This document shows positions 6,843 to 12,629 of a stretch of DNA of 13,133 nt, piece after piece. Under the pieces are notes generated by a model. That model ran no database searches and was not told where the DNA came from. It was given only the letters and a program-made list of their open reading frames with translations. Every line of letters begins with the position of its first letter. The first letter of the stretch is position 1. Origin of the DNA: GCA-016699975 sp964515255 (lineage in GTDB: Bacteria > Patescibacteriota > Minisyncoccia > Moranbacterales > UBA1568); assembly GCA_964515255.1 (NCBI GenBank), contig CAZETL010000025.1:1-13133 (forward strand), given 5' to 3'. A program made the translations under genes and the position numbers.

Positions 6843-7916
6843 TTATGCTCCCGTTTTTTCAGCATGAGATTGCTCGGCGCCCTGAGGATAATCGTACCGC
6901 ATGAGACGGTTGTTTTCCGCATCAAGAAAGATTACTCGATTTCTGTCTCCGGACATCTCGGGTATTTCTACGTTGAGCCCCCATTGCTTTCTTAGGCTCT
7001 CTTGGGCCGTGTCGTTTTTTCCCTTTGCGACATAGAGGCCCGCATCGGCGATACCGATCTGCTTCTCGAAATCTTCTCCGTATGGTGCAACTCCGATGCT
7101 GAGAGTGGCATTGAATGTTCCGCTAGGATCTGCTTCAGAGTCGCTTTGAGGAGAAGTTCTGTCAGCAAAAACTCCGTCCTTTCTGATTTTGGTTTCCTCT
7201 ACTCTTCTCCGGATTCTTTCTGCGACGGCAAGTGCGGTTCCCATGTCTCCCGTCACGACAACGACAAATTCTTCGCCTCCCCATCTTGCCACGAGATCCT
7301 CCGGCCGGACGCATGTCTCGATGGCTCGAGCCACCTCTCGGAGCGCAGCGTCGCCGACAGTATGTCCGAGAGTATCATTTACACGCTTGAAATGATCTAT
7401 GTCGATCAATAAGAGAGAGTAGTACGGCGGATTGCTCTCGGCGCTTTCGGAGTATTTGGCTCTCTTGATTTGACTCTGCATTTTCTTGATCGATTCCATG
7501 AGAGCCCTCCTATTTGCGAGTCCAGTGAGAGGGTCTTTCATCGCTAAATTTTCCAGCTTTTCGCTTTCTAGCGTCTTTTTCGTTAGCTGGTGAAGGGATG
7601 CATCCATAGCTTTTCCAGAGAGTCCCTCACTCTCGTATATTTCGGCCACTTCCCGGTTGGTTGCCTCGGGATATTGCTGTTGAAGATTCTCTCGTGAGAT
7701 ACCTTCCTCTGTCGCGTATGTTTGGACGTATTCTGCAGGTGTAATGCCGGATTTTTCCGCTTCAGCTGCCACTTTCTTTCCGAACTCTTCTCGTTTTCTT
7801 TCGATTTCTTTTTGTTGCTCGCTTGGCACGTCTCCATCTGGTTTCAATTGTGGGAAAAGTTCAAGTTGCTCCATAAATGCCGTCACATAAGAATTGTCCC
7901 CCGATGGTTTATACAT
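6843..7916 (-). CDS. GGDEF-domain diguanylate cyclase, cytosolic
   Basis: A 357-residue protein whose GGDEF domain should make cyclic di-GMP from two GTP. Positions below count from the ATG at 7914-7916. The domain begins with DPLTGLANRR at 128-137, has the metal-binding DIDHFKRVND at 172-181, the active-site GGEEF at 213-217 and LSIGVAPY at 272-279. An allosteric I-site RPED (204-207) lies five residues before GGEEF, so product inhibition is expected. The first ~120 residues are charged, Gln/Glu/Lys-rich and probably helical, with no membrane segment and no known sensor domain recognised. About 55 residues follow the GGDEF domain. A GTG five codons upstream (7931) is an alternative start, but the -10 box for this gene would place transcription start downstream of it. 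Confidence 0.92.
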   Translation of the reverse strand: MYKPSGDNSYVTAFMEQLELFPQLKPDGDVPSEQQKEIERKREEFGKKVAAEAEKSGITPAEYVQTYATEEGISRENLQQQYPEATNREVAEIYESEGLSGKAMDASLHQLTKKTLESEKLENLAMKDPLTGLANRRALMESIKKMQSQIKRAKYSESAESNPPYYSLLLIDIDHFKRVNDTLGHTVGDAALREVARAIETCVRPEDLVARWGGEEFVVVVTGDMGTALAVAERIRRRVEETKIRKDGVFADRTSPQSDSEADPSGTFNATLSIGVAPYGEDFEKQIGIADAGLYVAKGKNDTAQESLRKQWGLNVEIPEMSGDRNRVIFLDAENNRLMRYDYPQGAEQSHAEKTGA

Positions 7917-7932
7917 TTCCCACTGATACACG

Positions 7933-7938
7933 TATAAT
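7933..7938 (+). promoter_or_regulatory. -10 box of mutY
   Basis: Consensus TATAAT, 28 nt before the mutY ATG. The -35 is poor (TTTATA at 7908-7913 is the nearest candidate). The leader contains the small hairpin TCCGAAATTCGGA (7948-7960). Confidence 0.55.
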
Positions 7939-7939
7939 A
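7934..7939 (-). promoter_or_regulatory. -10 box of the diguanylate cyclase gene
   Basis: On the minus strand this reads TATTAT, 17 nt before the ATG at 7914-7916. It overlaps the mutY -10 box almost completely, so the two divergent promoters probably compete for polymerase. No strong -35 is seen. Confidence 0.4.
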
Positions 7940-7966
7940 AGGGAATCTCCGAAATTCGGAAAGCTT

Positions 7967-9031
7967 ATGCCAAAAAACCAGATCGATCGTAAAAATTTTC
8001 CATTTTTTGAATCTCGCATATCCGATTTCTTTCAAAAAGCAGGGAGAGTTCAATTGCCCTGGAGACGTCGGGATGTGTCCGCGTATGAAGTATGGGTATC
8101 GGAGATAATGTTGCAGCAAACACAGGTGTTCCGCGTTATCCCGTTCTACGAGAAATTTCTGCTTCGATTTCCGACGGTTCAGAGTCTTTCTGTCGCGTCG
8201 TGGGAAGAATTCCTGCCATATTATGCCGGACTTGGCTATTATGCGCGCGGACGGAACATGCTCCAAACGGCGAAGGTTATAGTCGGGGAGTTTGGTGGGA
8301 AATTTCCGAACAATGTCGGGATATTGCGGAAACTCCCCGGTATTGGTCCTTATACTGCAGCAGCAATCGCGAGTTTTGCTTTCGGACAGGACGTTCTTTC
8401 GTGGGATACGAATCTTCGACGAGTCGCGGGAAGATTCTTTCTCGGGACGAAACATATCACCGGAAACGAACAGAAGCTCTTTCCGCTGCGTGGAAATGCT
8501 GCGACAGGGAATCCGTTCTCCGTTCGGGCTCGCGAATTTAACGCAGCTCTCATGGATTTCGGTAGCGCAATATGCCTTGCGAAACCAAAATGCGCCGCAT
8601 GCCCACTTGTTGAACGATGCAAATATTTCAAGGAAAACGGCCGAGGAGAGATGACGACTCGCGGAGAAACTTCGACGGTTCGGAAGAGCAGCGATGGACG
8701 GTTATCATTTGGGAAGTATCCGGCACTTGTCGTACTGCATGAGAATCATAGAAAATATTTTTCCTCGCTGGAGAAGACTTATTTCCCATTCCAAATAGAG
8801 AAAGCTTATGCAACAAGGGACGGTATCAAGAAATGGTTCTCCTCGAATTTCGGTCTTTCTGTTTCGGTCCGTCCTCCGTCTAGGAAAATTCATTTCAGAA
8901 AAAGTCGAGACGTATTCCTCGTAACGAATGTCCAGATTCTCTCCGGTTCGCATTCATTTCGTTTTTTTTCCAGAGATGAGGCAATAGGAATCGGAATTCC
9001 GATTCCAGCAATCAGAAAAAAGAGAAAATAA
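7967..9031 (+). CDS. mutY: MutY, adenine DNA glycosylase
   Basis: A 354-residue base-excision repair enzyme that removes adenine mispaired with 8-oxoguanine. Motifs: LPWRR at 30-34, VWVSEIMLQQTQV at 42-54 with catalytic Glu46, helix-hairpin-helix LPGIGPYTAAAI at 123-134, and SWDTNLRRVAGR at 145-156 with catalytic Asp147. The 4Fe-4S ligands are Cys203, 209, 212 and 218, spaced C-x5-C-x2-C-x5-C, one residue shorter than the usual C-x6-C-x2-C-x5-C. The C-terminal third, from about residue 245, resembles a degenerate MutY NUDIX-like 8-oxoG recognition domain. The ATG at 7967 follows its -10 box; further upstream ATGs would fall in the promoter and the divergent gene. Its cluster makes it a client of the SUF system. 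Confidence 0.93.
   Translation: MPKNQIDRKNFPFFESRISDFFQKAGRVQLPWRRRDVSAYEVWVSEIMLQQTQVFRVIPFYEKFLLRFPTVQSLSVASWEEFLPYYAGLGYYARGRNMLQTAKVIVGEFGGKFPNNVGILRKLPGIGPYTAAAIASFAFGQDVLSWDTNLRRVAGRFFLGTKHITGNEQKLFPLRGNAATGNPFSVRAREFNAALMDFGSAICLAKPKCAACPLVERCKYFKENGRGEMTTRGETSTVRKSSDGRLSFGKYPALVVLHENHRKYFSSLEKTYFPFQIEKAYATRDGIKKWFSSNFGLSVSVRPPSRKIHFRKSRDVFLVTNVQILSGSHSFRFFSRDEAIGIGIPIPAIRKKRK
8987..9006. repeat. 20-bp perfect palindrome at the 3' end of mutY
   Basis: GGAATCGGAATTCCGATTCC is a perfect palindrome with no central spacer, encoding the IGIPIP part of the MutY tail. It lies about 40 nt before the khpA promoter. It could be a by-product of the symmetric peptide or a protein-binding site. 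Confidence 0.4.
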
Positions 9032-9045
9032 TTGCGAGACAAATC

Positions 9046-9074
9046 TTGTTGACGATTCCTTGGTAGGGTATAAT
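9046..9074 (+). promoter_or_regulatory. Promoter of the KH-domain gene
   Basis: Consensus -10 TATAAT at 9069-9074. The -35 could be TTGTTG (9046-9051, 17-nt spacing) or the better-looking TTGACG (9049-9054), whose spacing of 14 nt is short. Transcription would start near 9081, leaving a leader of about 20-30 nt. Confidence 0.6.
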
Positions 9075-9102
9075 GAAGAGCGAAGCCGTAATACTTTTTT
9101 GA

Positions 9103-9468
9103 ATGCGTATGACGGATACCGCAAAGGACCGGGATTTCGTAGAGCATGTGGTGAAACTCTTGGTAGATCACCCCGAAGACGTAAAAGTGGAGCGAAAAAT
9201 AGATGAGATGGGCGTACTTATTACGCTTGACGTGAATCCCGAAGACATGGGCATGGTAATCGGGAGGGAGGGAGTGACGGCAAAAGCACTGAGAACGCTT
9301 CTCCGCGTGATCGGCGCGCGAAATAACGCTCGAGTAAATCTGAAAATCAATGAGCCGGTCGGCTCAACGCGCGGATCGATCCGAGAGAGCGCGTCTCGAT
9401 CGGAGAATGCCTCGACTGTGCCGGAGAAAAGAAGCCTCGATGAAGTCATGGATGATATCCGTATCTGA
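9103..9468 (+). CDS. khpA: KhpA-type KH-domain RNA-binding protein
   Basis: A 121-residue cytosolic protein with one KH domain. Residues 10-45 (DFVEHVVKLLVDHPEDVKVE and the strand that follows) match the start of KhpA, the RNA-binding partner of KhpB/Jag in many bacteria. The RNA-gripping loop is GREG at 54-57 within MVIGREGVTAKALRTLLRVI. KhpA is usually about 75-85 residues; this one carries a tail of about 35 residues rich in Ser, Arg and Glu that is probably disordered. The start could equally be the ATG at 9109 (two codons later); no Shine-Dalgarno supports either. It has its own promoter and terminator. The usual neighbours (rpsP, rimM) are absent. Confidence 0.88.
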   Translation: MRMTDTAKDRDFVEHVVKLLVDHPEDVKVERKIDEMGVLITLDVNPEDMGMVIGREGVTAKALRTLLRVIGARNNARVNLKINEPVGSTRGSIRESASRSENASTVPEKRSLDEVMDDIRI

Positions 9469-9492
9469 ATTTTCGTTCATCCTTGCAAGAAG

Positions 9493-9532
9493 AAAATGCC
9501 GCCCCGAGTTCTCGATGCGGCATTTTGTTTTT
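9493..9532 (+). terminator. Rho-independent terminator after khpA
   Basis: AAAATGCCGC (9493-9502) pairs exactly with GCGGCATTTT (9517-9526), followed by GTTTTT. It begins 24 nt after the khpA stop codon. Confidence 0.88.
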
Positions 9533-9536
9533 GATC

Positions 9537-9606
9537 GCGGGCAACTCAATTTGTTTGATAGCAAGATTGAAGAATCATTTGCCATTGATCTTTCCCGCTT
9601 TTTTCT
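9537..9606 (+). other. Possible structured RNA or attenuator upstream of lepA
   Basis: Short outer arms GCGGG (9537-9541) and CCCGC (9594-9598) are followed directly by TTTTTT. Inside are weak hairpins such as CAATTT/AGATTG (9547-9569) and ATCA/TGAT. The layout resembles a small terminator-ended structured RNA. The outer stem is only 5 bp and there is no recognised family, so this is tentative. Confidence 0.25.
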
Positions 9607-9637
9607 GTACGGTAAGAGCAATTCAAGCCCCGCGTCC

Positions 9638-9665
9638 TTGTCCTTCTAGCAGGTTTTCTTATTAG
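9638..9665 (+). promoter_or_regulatory. Possible lepA promoter
   Basis: TTGTCC (9638-9643), 16 nt, TATTAG (9660-9665). It would start transcription about 10 nt before the lepA ATG. Both boxes are only partial matches. Confidence 0.3.
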
Positions 9666-9681
9666 GGAGCATAGAAACCGT

Positions 9682-11508
9682 ATGGATCAACAGTTTGTAA
9701 GAAATTTCTGCATTATCGCGCATATTGATCACGGGAAGTCGACGCTTGCCGATCGTCTTCTTGAAACGACAGGGACCGTTGAAAAACGGAAGATGAAAGA
9801 GCAGCTTCTCGATCAGATGGATCTCGAGCGGGAACGCGGCATAACCATAAAGCTTCAGCCCGTTCGAATGGAGTATTCATATCAGGGTCCCGGATCGCCG
9901 ACCGGTCGTTATACGCTGAATCTTATCGACACGCCGGGACATGTCGACTTCCACTACGAAGTCTCGAGATCGCTCGCGGCGGTCGAAGGTGCCATATTGC
10001 TCGTTGATGCAACAAAGGGAGTCCAGGCTCAGACGCTTGCAAATCTCTACCTCGCCGTCGAAGAAGGCCTCGAGATCATTCCAGTCGTGAATAAAGTCGA
10101 TTTGCCGGCAGCCAATGTAGAGAAAACCAAAAATGAAATCCGGCATATTCTCGGATGTCGAGATGATGAAATACTTCTCGCTTCCGGGAAAACAGGCGTT
10201 GGGGTTCCGGACATTCTCCGCGCTATCGTTGAAAGAGTCCCGTTTCCGAAAGGTGATCCGAGAGGGGCGCTTCGAGCTCTTATATTTGATTCAGTGTACG
10301 ACATATACAAGGGTGTCGTCGCTTATGTCCGAGTAGTGGATGGCTGCGTCCACCGAGAGAGCTCTCTTCATATGATGGCAACAAATGGAGAAAGCCTTGC
10401 TGTTGAGACCGGGGTTATGAAACCAGAGCTTGTCGCCGTTCCGGAACTTTCTGCTGGAGATATCGGGTATATCGCAACGGGACTCAAGGATGTTTCTTTC
10501 TGCCGAGTCGGCGACACGATCACTCTTTCCGCCAACAAGGAAGATTCCTATGCAGAGGCGCTGCCCGGATATCAAGAGGTGAAGCCGATGGTGTATGCGA
10601 GTCTCTATCCAGTCGACGGGGATGAATACACCCTCATGAGGGATGCTCTCGACAAGCTGAAGCTAAACGACGCTGCTTTCGTTTTCGAGCCGGAGAGCAA
10701 TATCGCGCTTGGTCGCGGGTTCCGCTGCGGATTTCTCGGGCTTCTTCATTTGGAGATTATTCAAGCTCGGCTTGAACGCGAATTCGAAATTGTCCCCACA
10801 ATTACGACGCCGTCCGTTGTCTACGAACTTGAACTTCGCGGCGCAACTGAACGCATGATACTGTATTCGCCATCCGACATGCCGGACCCGGCTTCGATAG
10901 AGGCTATCTATGAGCCGTATGTCGACCTTAAGATTGTCGCTCCATCGTCGTTTCTCGGGTCAATTCTCGATCTTGCGTCGTCAATACGAACGGAGTACAA
11001 AAATACGGAATATCTTGATGAAGAGCGAGTGCTCCTTTCGTTTGACGCTCCCCTTATGGATGTCATCGTGAATTTCCATGATCGTTTGAAAAGCGTATCA
11101 TCTGGGTTTGCATCGATGAACTATGAGCCGATCGGGTATCGTCTCTCGGATGTCGTGCGGCTTGATATTCTCGTCGCAAATGAACGAGTAGACGCCTTCT
11201 CACGCATGGTCCCGAAAAACCGGGCTTTCTCGGAGGGGAAGTCGACTGTGGAAAAACTGAAGGCGGTTATCCCGCGCCACAATTTTGCAATTGCCCTCCA
11301 GGCGGCTGTCGGCGGAAAAGTCCTCGCGCGCGAGACTATCTCAGCATTCCGCAAAGATGTAACGGCAAAGCTCTACGGCGGCGATGTGACGAGGAAGCGG
11401 AAACTTCTCGAGAAACAAAAAAAGGGGAAGAAGAAAATGCGGGCCATCGGCGGCGTGTCAATTCCGCCGAAAGCGTTTTTGGAAGTGTTGCGAAAGGGGG
11501 AGGGGTAG
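9682..11508 (+). CDS. lepA: LepA / elongation factor 4
   Basis: A full-length (608-residue) translational GTPase that acts on the ribosome, with proposed roles in back-translocation and 30S assembly. GTPase motifs: P-loop AHIDHGKST at 13-21, switch I RERGITIKLQ at about 50-59, DTPGHVDF at 83-90 and NKVD at 137-140. The EF-G-like domains follow (GFRCGFLGLLHLEI near 350), and then the LepA-specific C-terminal domain ending in KKMRAIGGVSIPPKAFLEVL, which is diagnostic against EF-G, BipA and other relatives. There is no usable Shine-Dalgarno near the ATG (AGGGAG is 12 nt away). A small basic gene follows 47 nt downstream and may be co-transcribed. Confidence 0.98.
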   Translation: MDQQFVRNFCIIAHIDHGKSTLADRLLETTGTVEKRKMKEQLLDQMDLERERGITIKLQPVRMEYSYQGPGSPTGRYTLNLIDTPGHVDFHYEVSRSLAAVEGAILLVDATKGVQAQTLANLYLAVEEGLEIIPVVNKVDLPAANVEKTKNEIRHILGCRDDEILLASGKTGVGVPDILRAIVERVPFPKGDPRGALRALIFDSVYDIYKGVVAYVRVVDGCVHRESSLHMMATNGESLAVETGVMKPELVAVPELSAGDIGYIATGLKDVSFCRVGDTITLSANKEDSYAEALPGYQEVKPMVYASLYPVDGDEYTLMRDALDKLKLNDAAFVFEPESNIALGRGFRCGFLGLLHLEIIQARLEREFEIVPTITTPSVVYELELRGATERMILYSPSDMPDPASIEAIYEPYVDLKIVAPSSFLGSILDLASSIRTEYKNTEYLDEERVLLSFDAPLMDVIVNFHDRLKSVSSGFASMNYEPIGYRLSDVVRLDILVANERVDAFSRMVPKNRAFSEGKSTVEKLKAVIPRHNFAIALQAAVGGKVLARETISAFRKDVTAKLYGGDVTRKRKLLEKQKKGKKKMRAIGGVSIPPKAFLEVLRKGEG

Positions 11509-11541
11509 GCATATTTCTTTCATCAACCCGCTGTTTTGTTT

Positions 11542-11547
11542 GAGGAG
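11542..11547 (+). promoter_or_regulatory. Strong ribosome binding site GAGGAG
   Basis: It lies 8 nt before the ATG at 11556 and favours that start over the in-frame GTG at 11550, which would leave only 2 nt. Confidence 0.6.
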
Positions 11548-11555
11548 AAGTGATC

Positions 11556-11798
11556 ATGGCCAAGTCTACTCAAGGGCAAGTATCTGAGTTCCTTACCCAA
11601 GTTAAGAGAAAGTCGATTATGAGGCGGGCAAAATCCCCCCTCTACCGTCTTGGAAGATTTGTCTTACCGGAAGAATGGAGGCAAAAAAAAGAGGAATGTC
11701 TCCGGAAATGGAAGGAGGCAAAAGAAAAACTCCTGTTTCCAGAAAGACGCCTTCCTTGGCATCTCAGACTCATTGGGAGATGGATAAAACCCCATTAA
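11556..11798 (+). CDS. Small, strongly basic orphan protein, 80 residues
   Basis: I do not recognise this protein. It has 22 Lys/Arg against 8 Glu and no Asp, four tryptophans, no signal peptide and no membrane segment. The middle (about 38-60, PEEWRQKKEECLRKWKEAKE) should form a charged amphipathic helix, and the end FPERRLPWHLRLIGRWIKPH is basic and aromatic. Such composition fits binding to RNA, DNA or a ribosome, but that is only inference. The strong ribosome binding site, the position directly behind lepA and the terminator 22 nt after it support a real gene. The 47-nt gap and lack of a clear promoter suggest co-transcription with lepA. Confidence 0.65.
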   Translation: MAKSTQGQVSEFLTQVKRKSIMRRAKSPLYRLGRFVLPEEWRQKKEECLRKWKEAKEKLLFPERRLPWHLRLIGRWIKPH

Positions 11799-11820
11799 GC
11801 GAATGTGCCGGGGAGAAATC

Positions 11821-11847
11821 AAAAACGTCGATCCGTCGGCGTTTTTT
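11821..11847 (+). terminator. Rho-independent terminator after the lepA unit
   Basis: AAAAACGTCGA (11821-11831) pairs with TCGGCGTTTTT (11836-11846) with one G-U wobble around the tetraloop TCCG (UNCG type), and continues in a T-run. Confidence 0.85.
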
Positions 11848-11872
11848 CATCCTTTTTTCTTTCTCGGAGATG

Positions 11873-11881
11873 TGCTATTCT
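11873..11881 (+). promoter_or_regulatory. Extended -10 promoter of the ferritin-like gene
   Basis: TGCTATTCT holds an extended -10 (TG, one base, TATTCT). The -35 position is only a T-run. Transcription would start near 11888, leaving a leader of about 35 nt that contains GAGGTG (11893-11898), too far from the chosen ATG to be a normal ribosome binding site. Confidence 0.4.
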
Positions 11882-11923
11882 CTCGGGTAGACGAGGTGTA
11901 ATTCGTGTGTTTCGTTGAATTCT

Positions 11924-12214
11924 ATGCTGCACGAAGAACGGGGGAAATTGAATGAGAAGACGCTTGACATGAAGCGGGCTATTGATTCGCTTCGGGAGGA
12001 GCTCGAGGCGATTGATTGGTATAATCAACGCTCCGAAGCTGCTGCCGATCCGGAGCTTCGGGGTATCCTTGAGCACAATCGCGATGAGGAGAAAGAACAT
12101 GCGGCGATGCTGCTTGCCTGGATCGGAAAACACGACAGCGTATTCTCAAGCGAGCTTTCCGAATTTCTCGGGAGCGAAGGAAAAGGACGTGATATTCTCA
12201 GAAAAGCGCATTGA
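11924..12214 (+). CDS. EncFtn-type (encapsulated) ferritin-like protein without targeting peptide
   Basis: A 96-residue protein of the encapsulated ferritin family: two-helix subunits that form a ferroxidase centre between paired subunits and normally ring-shaped decamers. The signature regions are EELEAIDWYNQR at 25-36 and DPELRGILEHNRDEEKEHAAM at 42-62. Glu25/26, Trp32, Tyr33, Glu56 and His59 correspond to the residues known in the Rhodospirillum rubrum protein (Glu31/32, Trp38, Tyr39, Glu62, His65). The R. rubrum type is about 140 residues and ends in an encapsulin-targeting peptide (pattern GSLK/R); here the chain ends in GRDILRKAH and no such peptide is visible. No encapsulin gene follows; thioredoxin does. 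The ATG at 11924 is preferred to a TTG three codons earlier. Iron oxidation or storage is likely; how it is used without a shell is unknown. Confidence 0.88.
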   Translation: MLHEERGKLNEKTLDMKRAIDSLREELEAIDWYNQRSEAAADPELRGILEHNRDEEKEHAAMLLAWIGKHDSVFSSELSEFLGSEGKGRDILRKAH

Positions 12215-12248
12215 ATTGTCTGCGAAGTTTATTCTTGTGGGATCCAAT

Positions 12249-12254
12249 TATAAT
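12249..12254 (+). promoter_or_regulatory. -10 box of the thioredoxin gene
   Basis: Consensus TATAAT, 13 nt before the ATG at 12268, so the leader would be only about 7 nt and no Shine-Dalgarno is present. No strong -35 is seen. Confidence 0.5.
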
Positions 12255-12267
12255 TTCTTTTAGTTCT

Positions 12268-12582
12268 ATGGCTACCGTTTTTACTGATGACAATTTCGAG
12301 AATGAGGTTCTGAAAAGCGAAGTGCCAGTCCTTGTTGATTTCTGGGCCGAATGGTGCGGTCCGTGCCAGATGATGACTCCGGTTATTGACGAGCTTGCAG
12401 AAGAAATGAAGGGTTCGGCAAAAATCGGAAAACTCGACGTCGATGGGAATCCGAAAATGGCCTCCGAATACGGCATTATGTCCATTCCAAGTTTGAAGAT
12501 TTTCAAAGGGGGAAAGGTGGTGAGAGAATTCATGGGAGTACAAAGGAAAGAATCCCTCAAGGAAGAACTCATGAAGGCGTAG
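12268..12582 (+). CDS. trxA: Thioredoxin
   Basis: A 104-residue classical thioredoxin, the cytosolic disulfide reductase. It shows VDFWAEWCGPC at 23-33 with the active-site CGPC at 30-33, the buried Asp24, the cis-proline in SIPSL (Pro74) and the closing FKGGKVVREFMGVQ. Length is normal. A 19-residue in-frame extension upstream (to 12211) is rejected because it overlaps the -10 box and is not thioredoxin-like. It follows the ferritin-like gene by 53 nt but appears to have its own promoter. It may be co-transcribed with the yjbQ gene 47 nt downstream. No thioredoxin reductase is in view. Confidence 0.97.
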   Translation: MATVFTDDNFENEVLKSEVPVLVDFWAEWCGPCQMMTPVIDELAEEMKGSAKIGKLDVDGNPKMASEYGIMSIPSLKIFKGGKVVREFMGVQRKESLKEELMKA

Positions 12583-12629
12583 GAAAATATCGACTCTATA
12601 GCGACTCAATTGAAAACAAAAGAAACTGT

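Noticed and set aside
7883..8455. A 190-codon minus-strand frame opposite mutY
   Set aside because: MutY catalytic and helix-hairpin-helix motifs on the plus strand are unmistakable; the antisense frame lacks a promoter and recognisable motifs.
12591..12607. Direct repeat CGACTC with an 11-nt period upstream of yjbQ
   Set aside because: Two six-base copies are too little to separate from chance, and no promoter fits around them.
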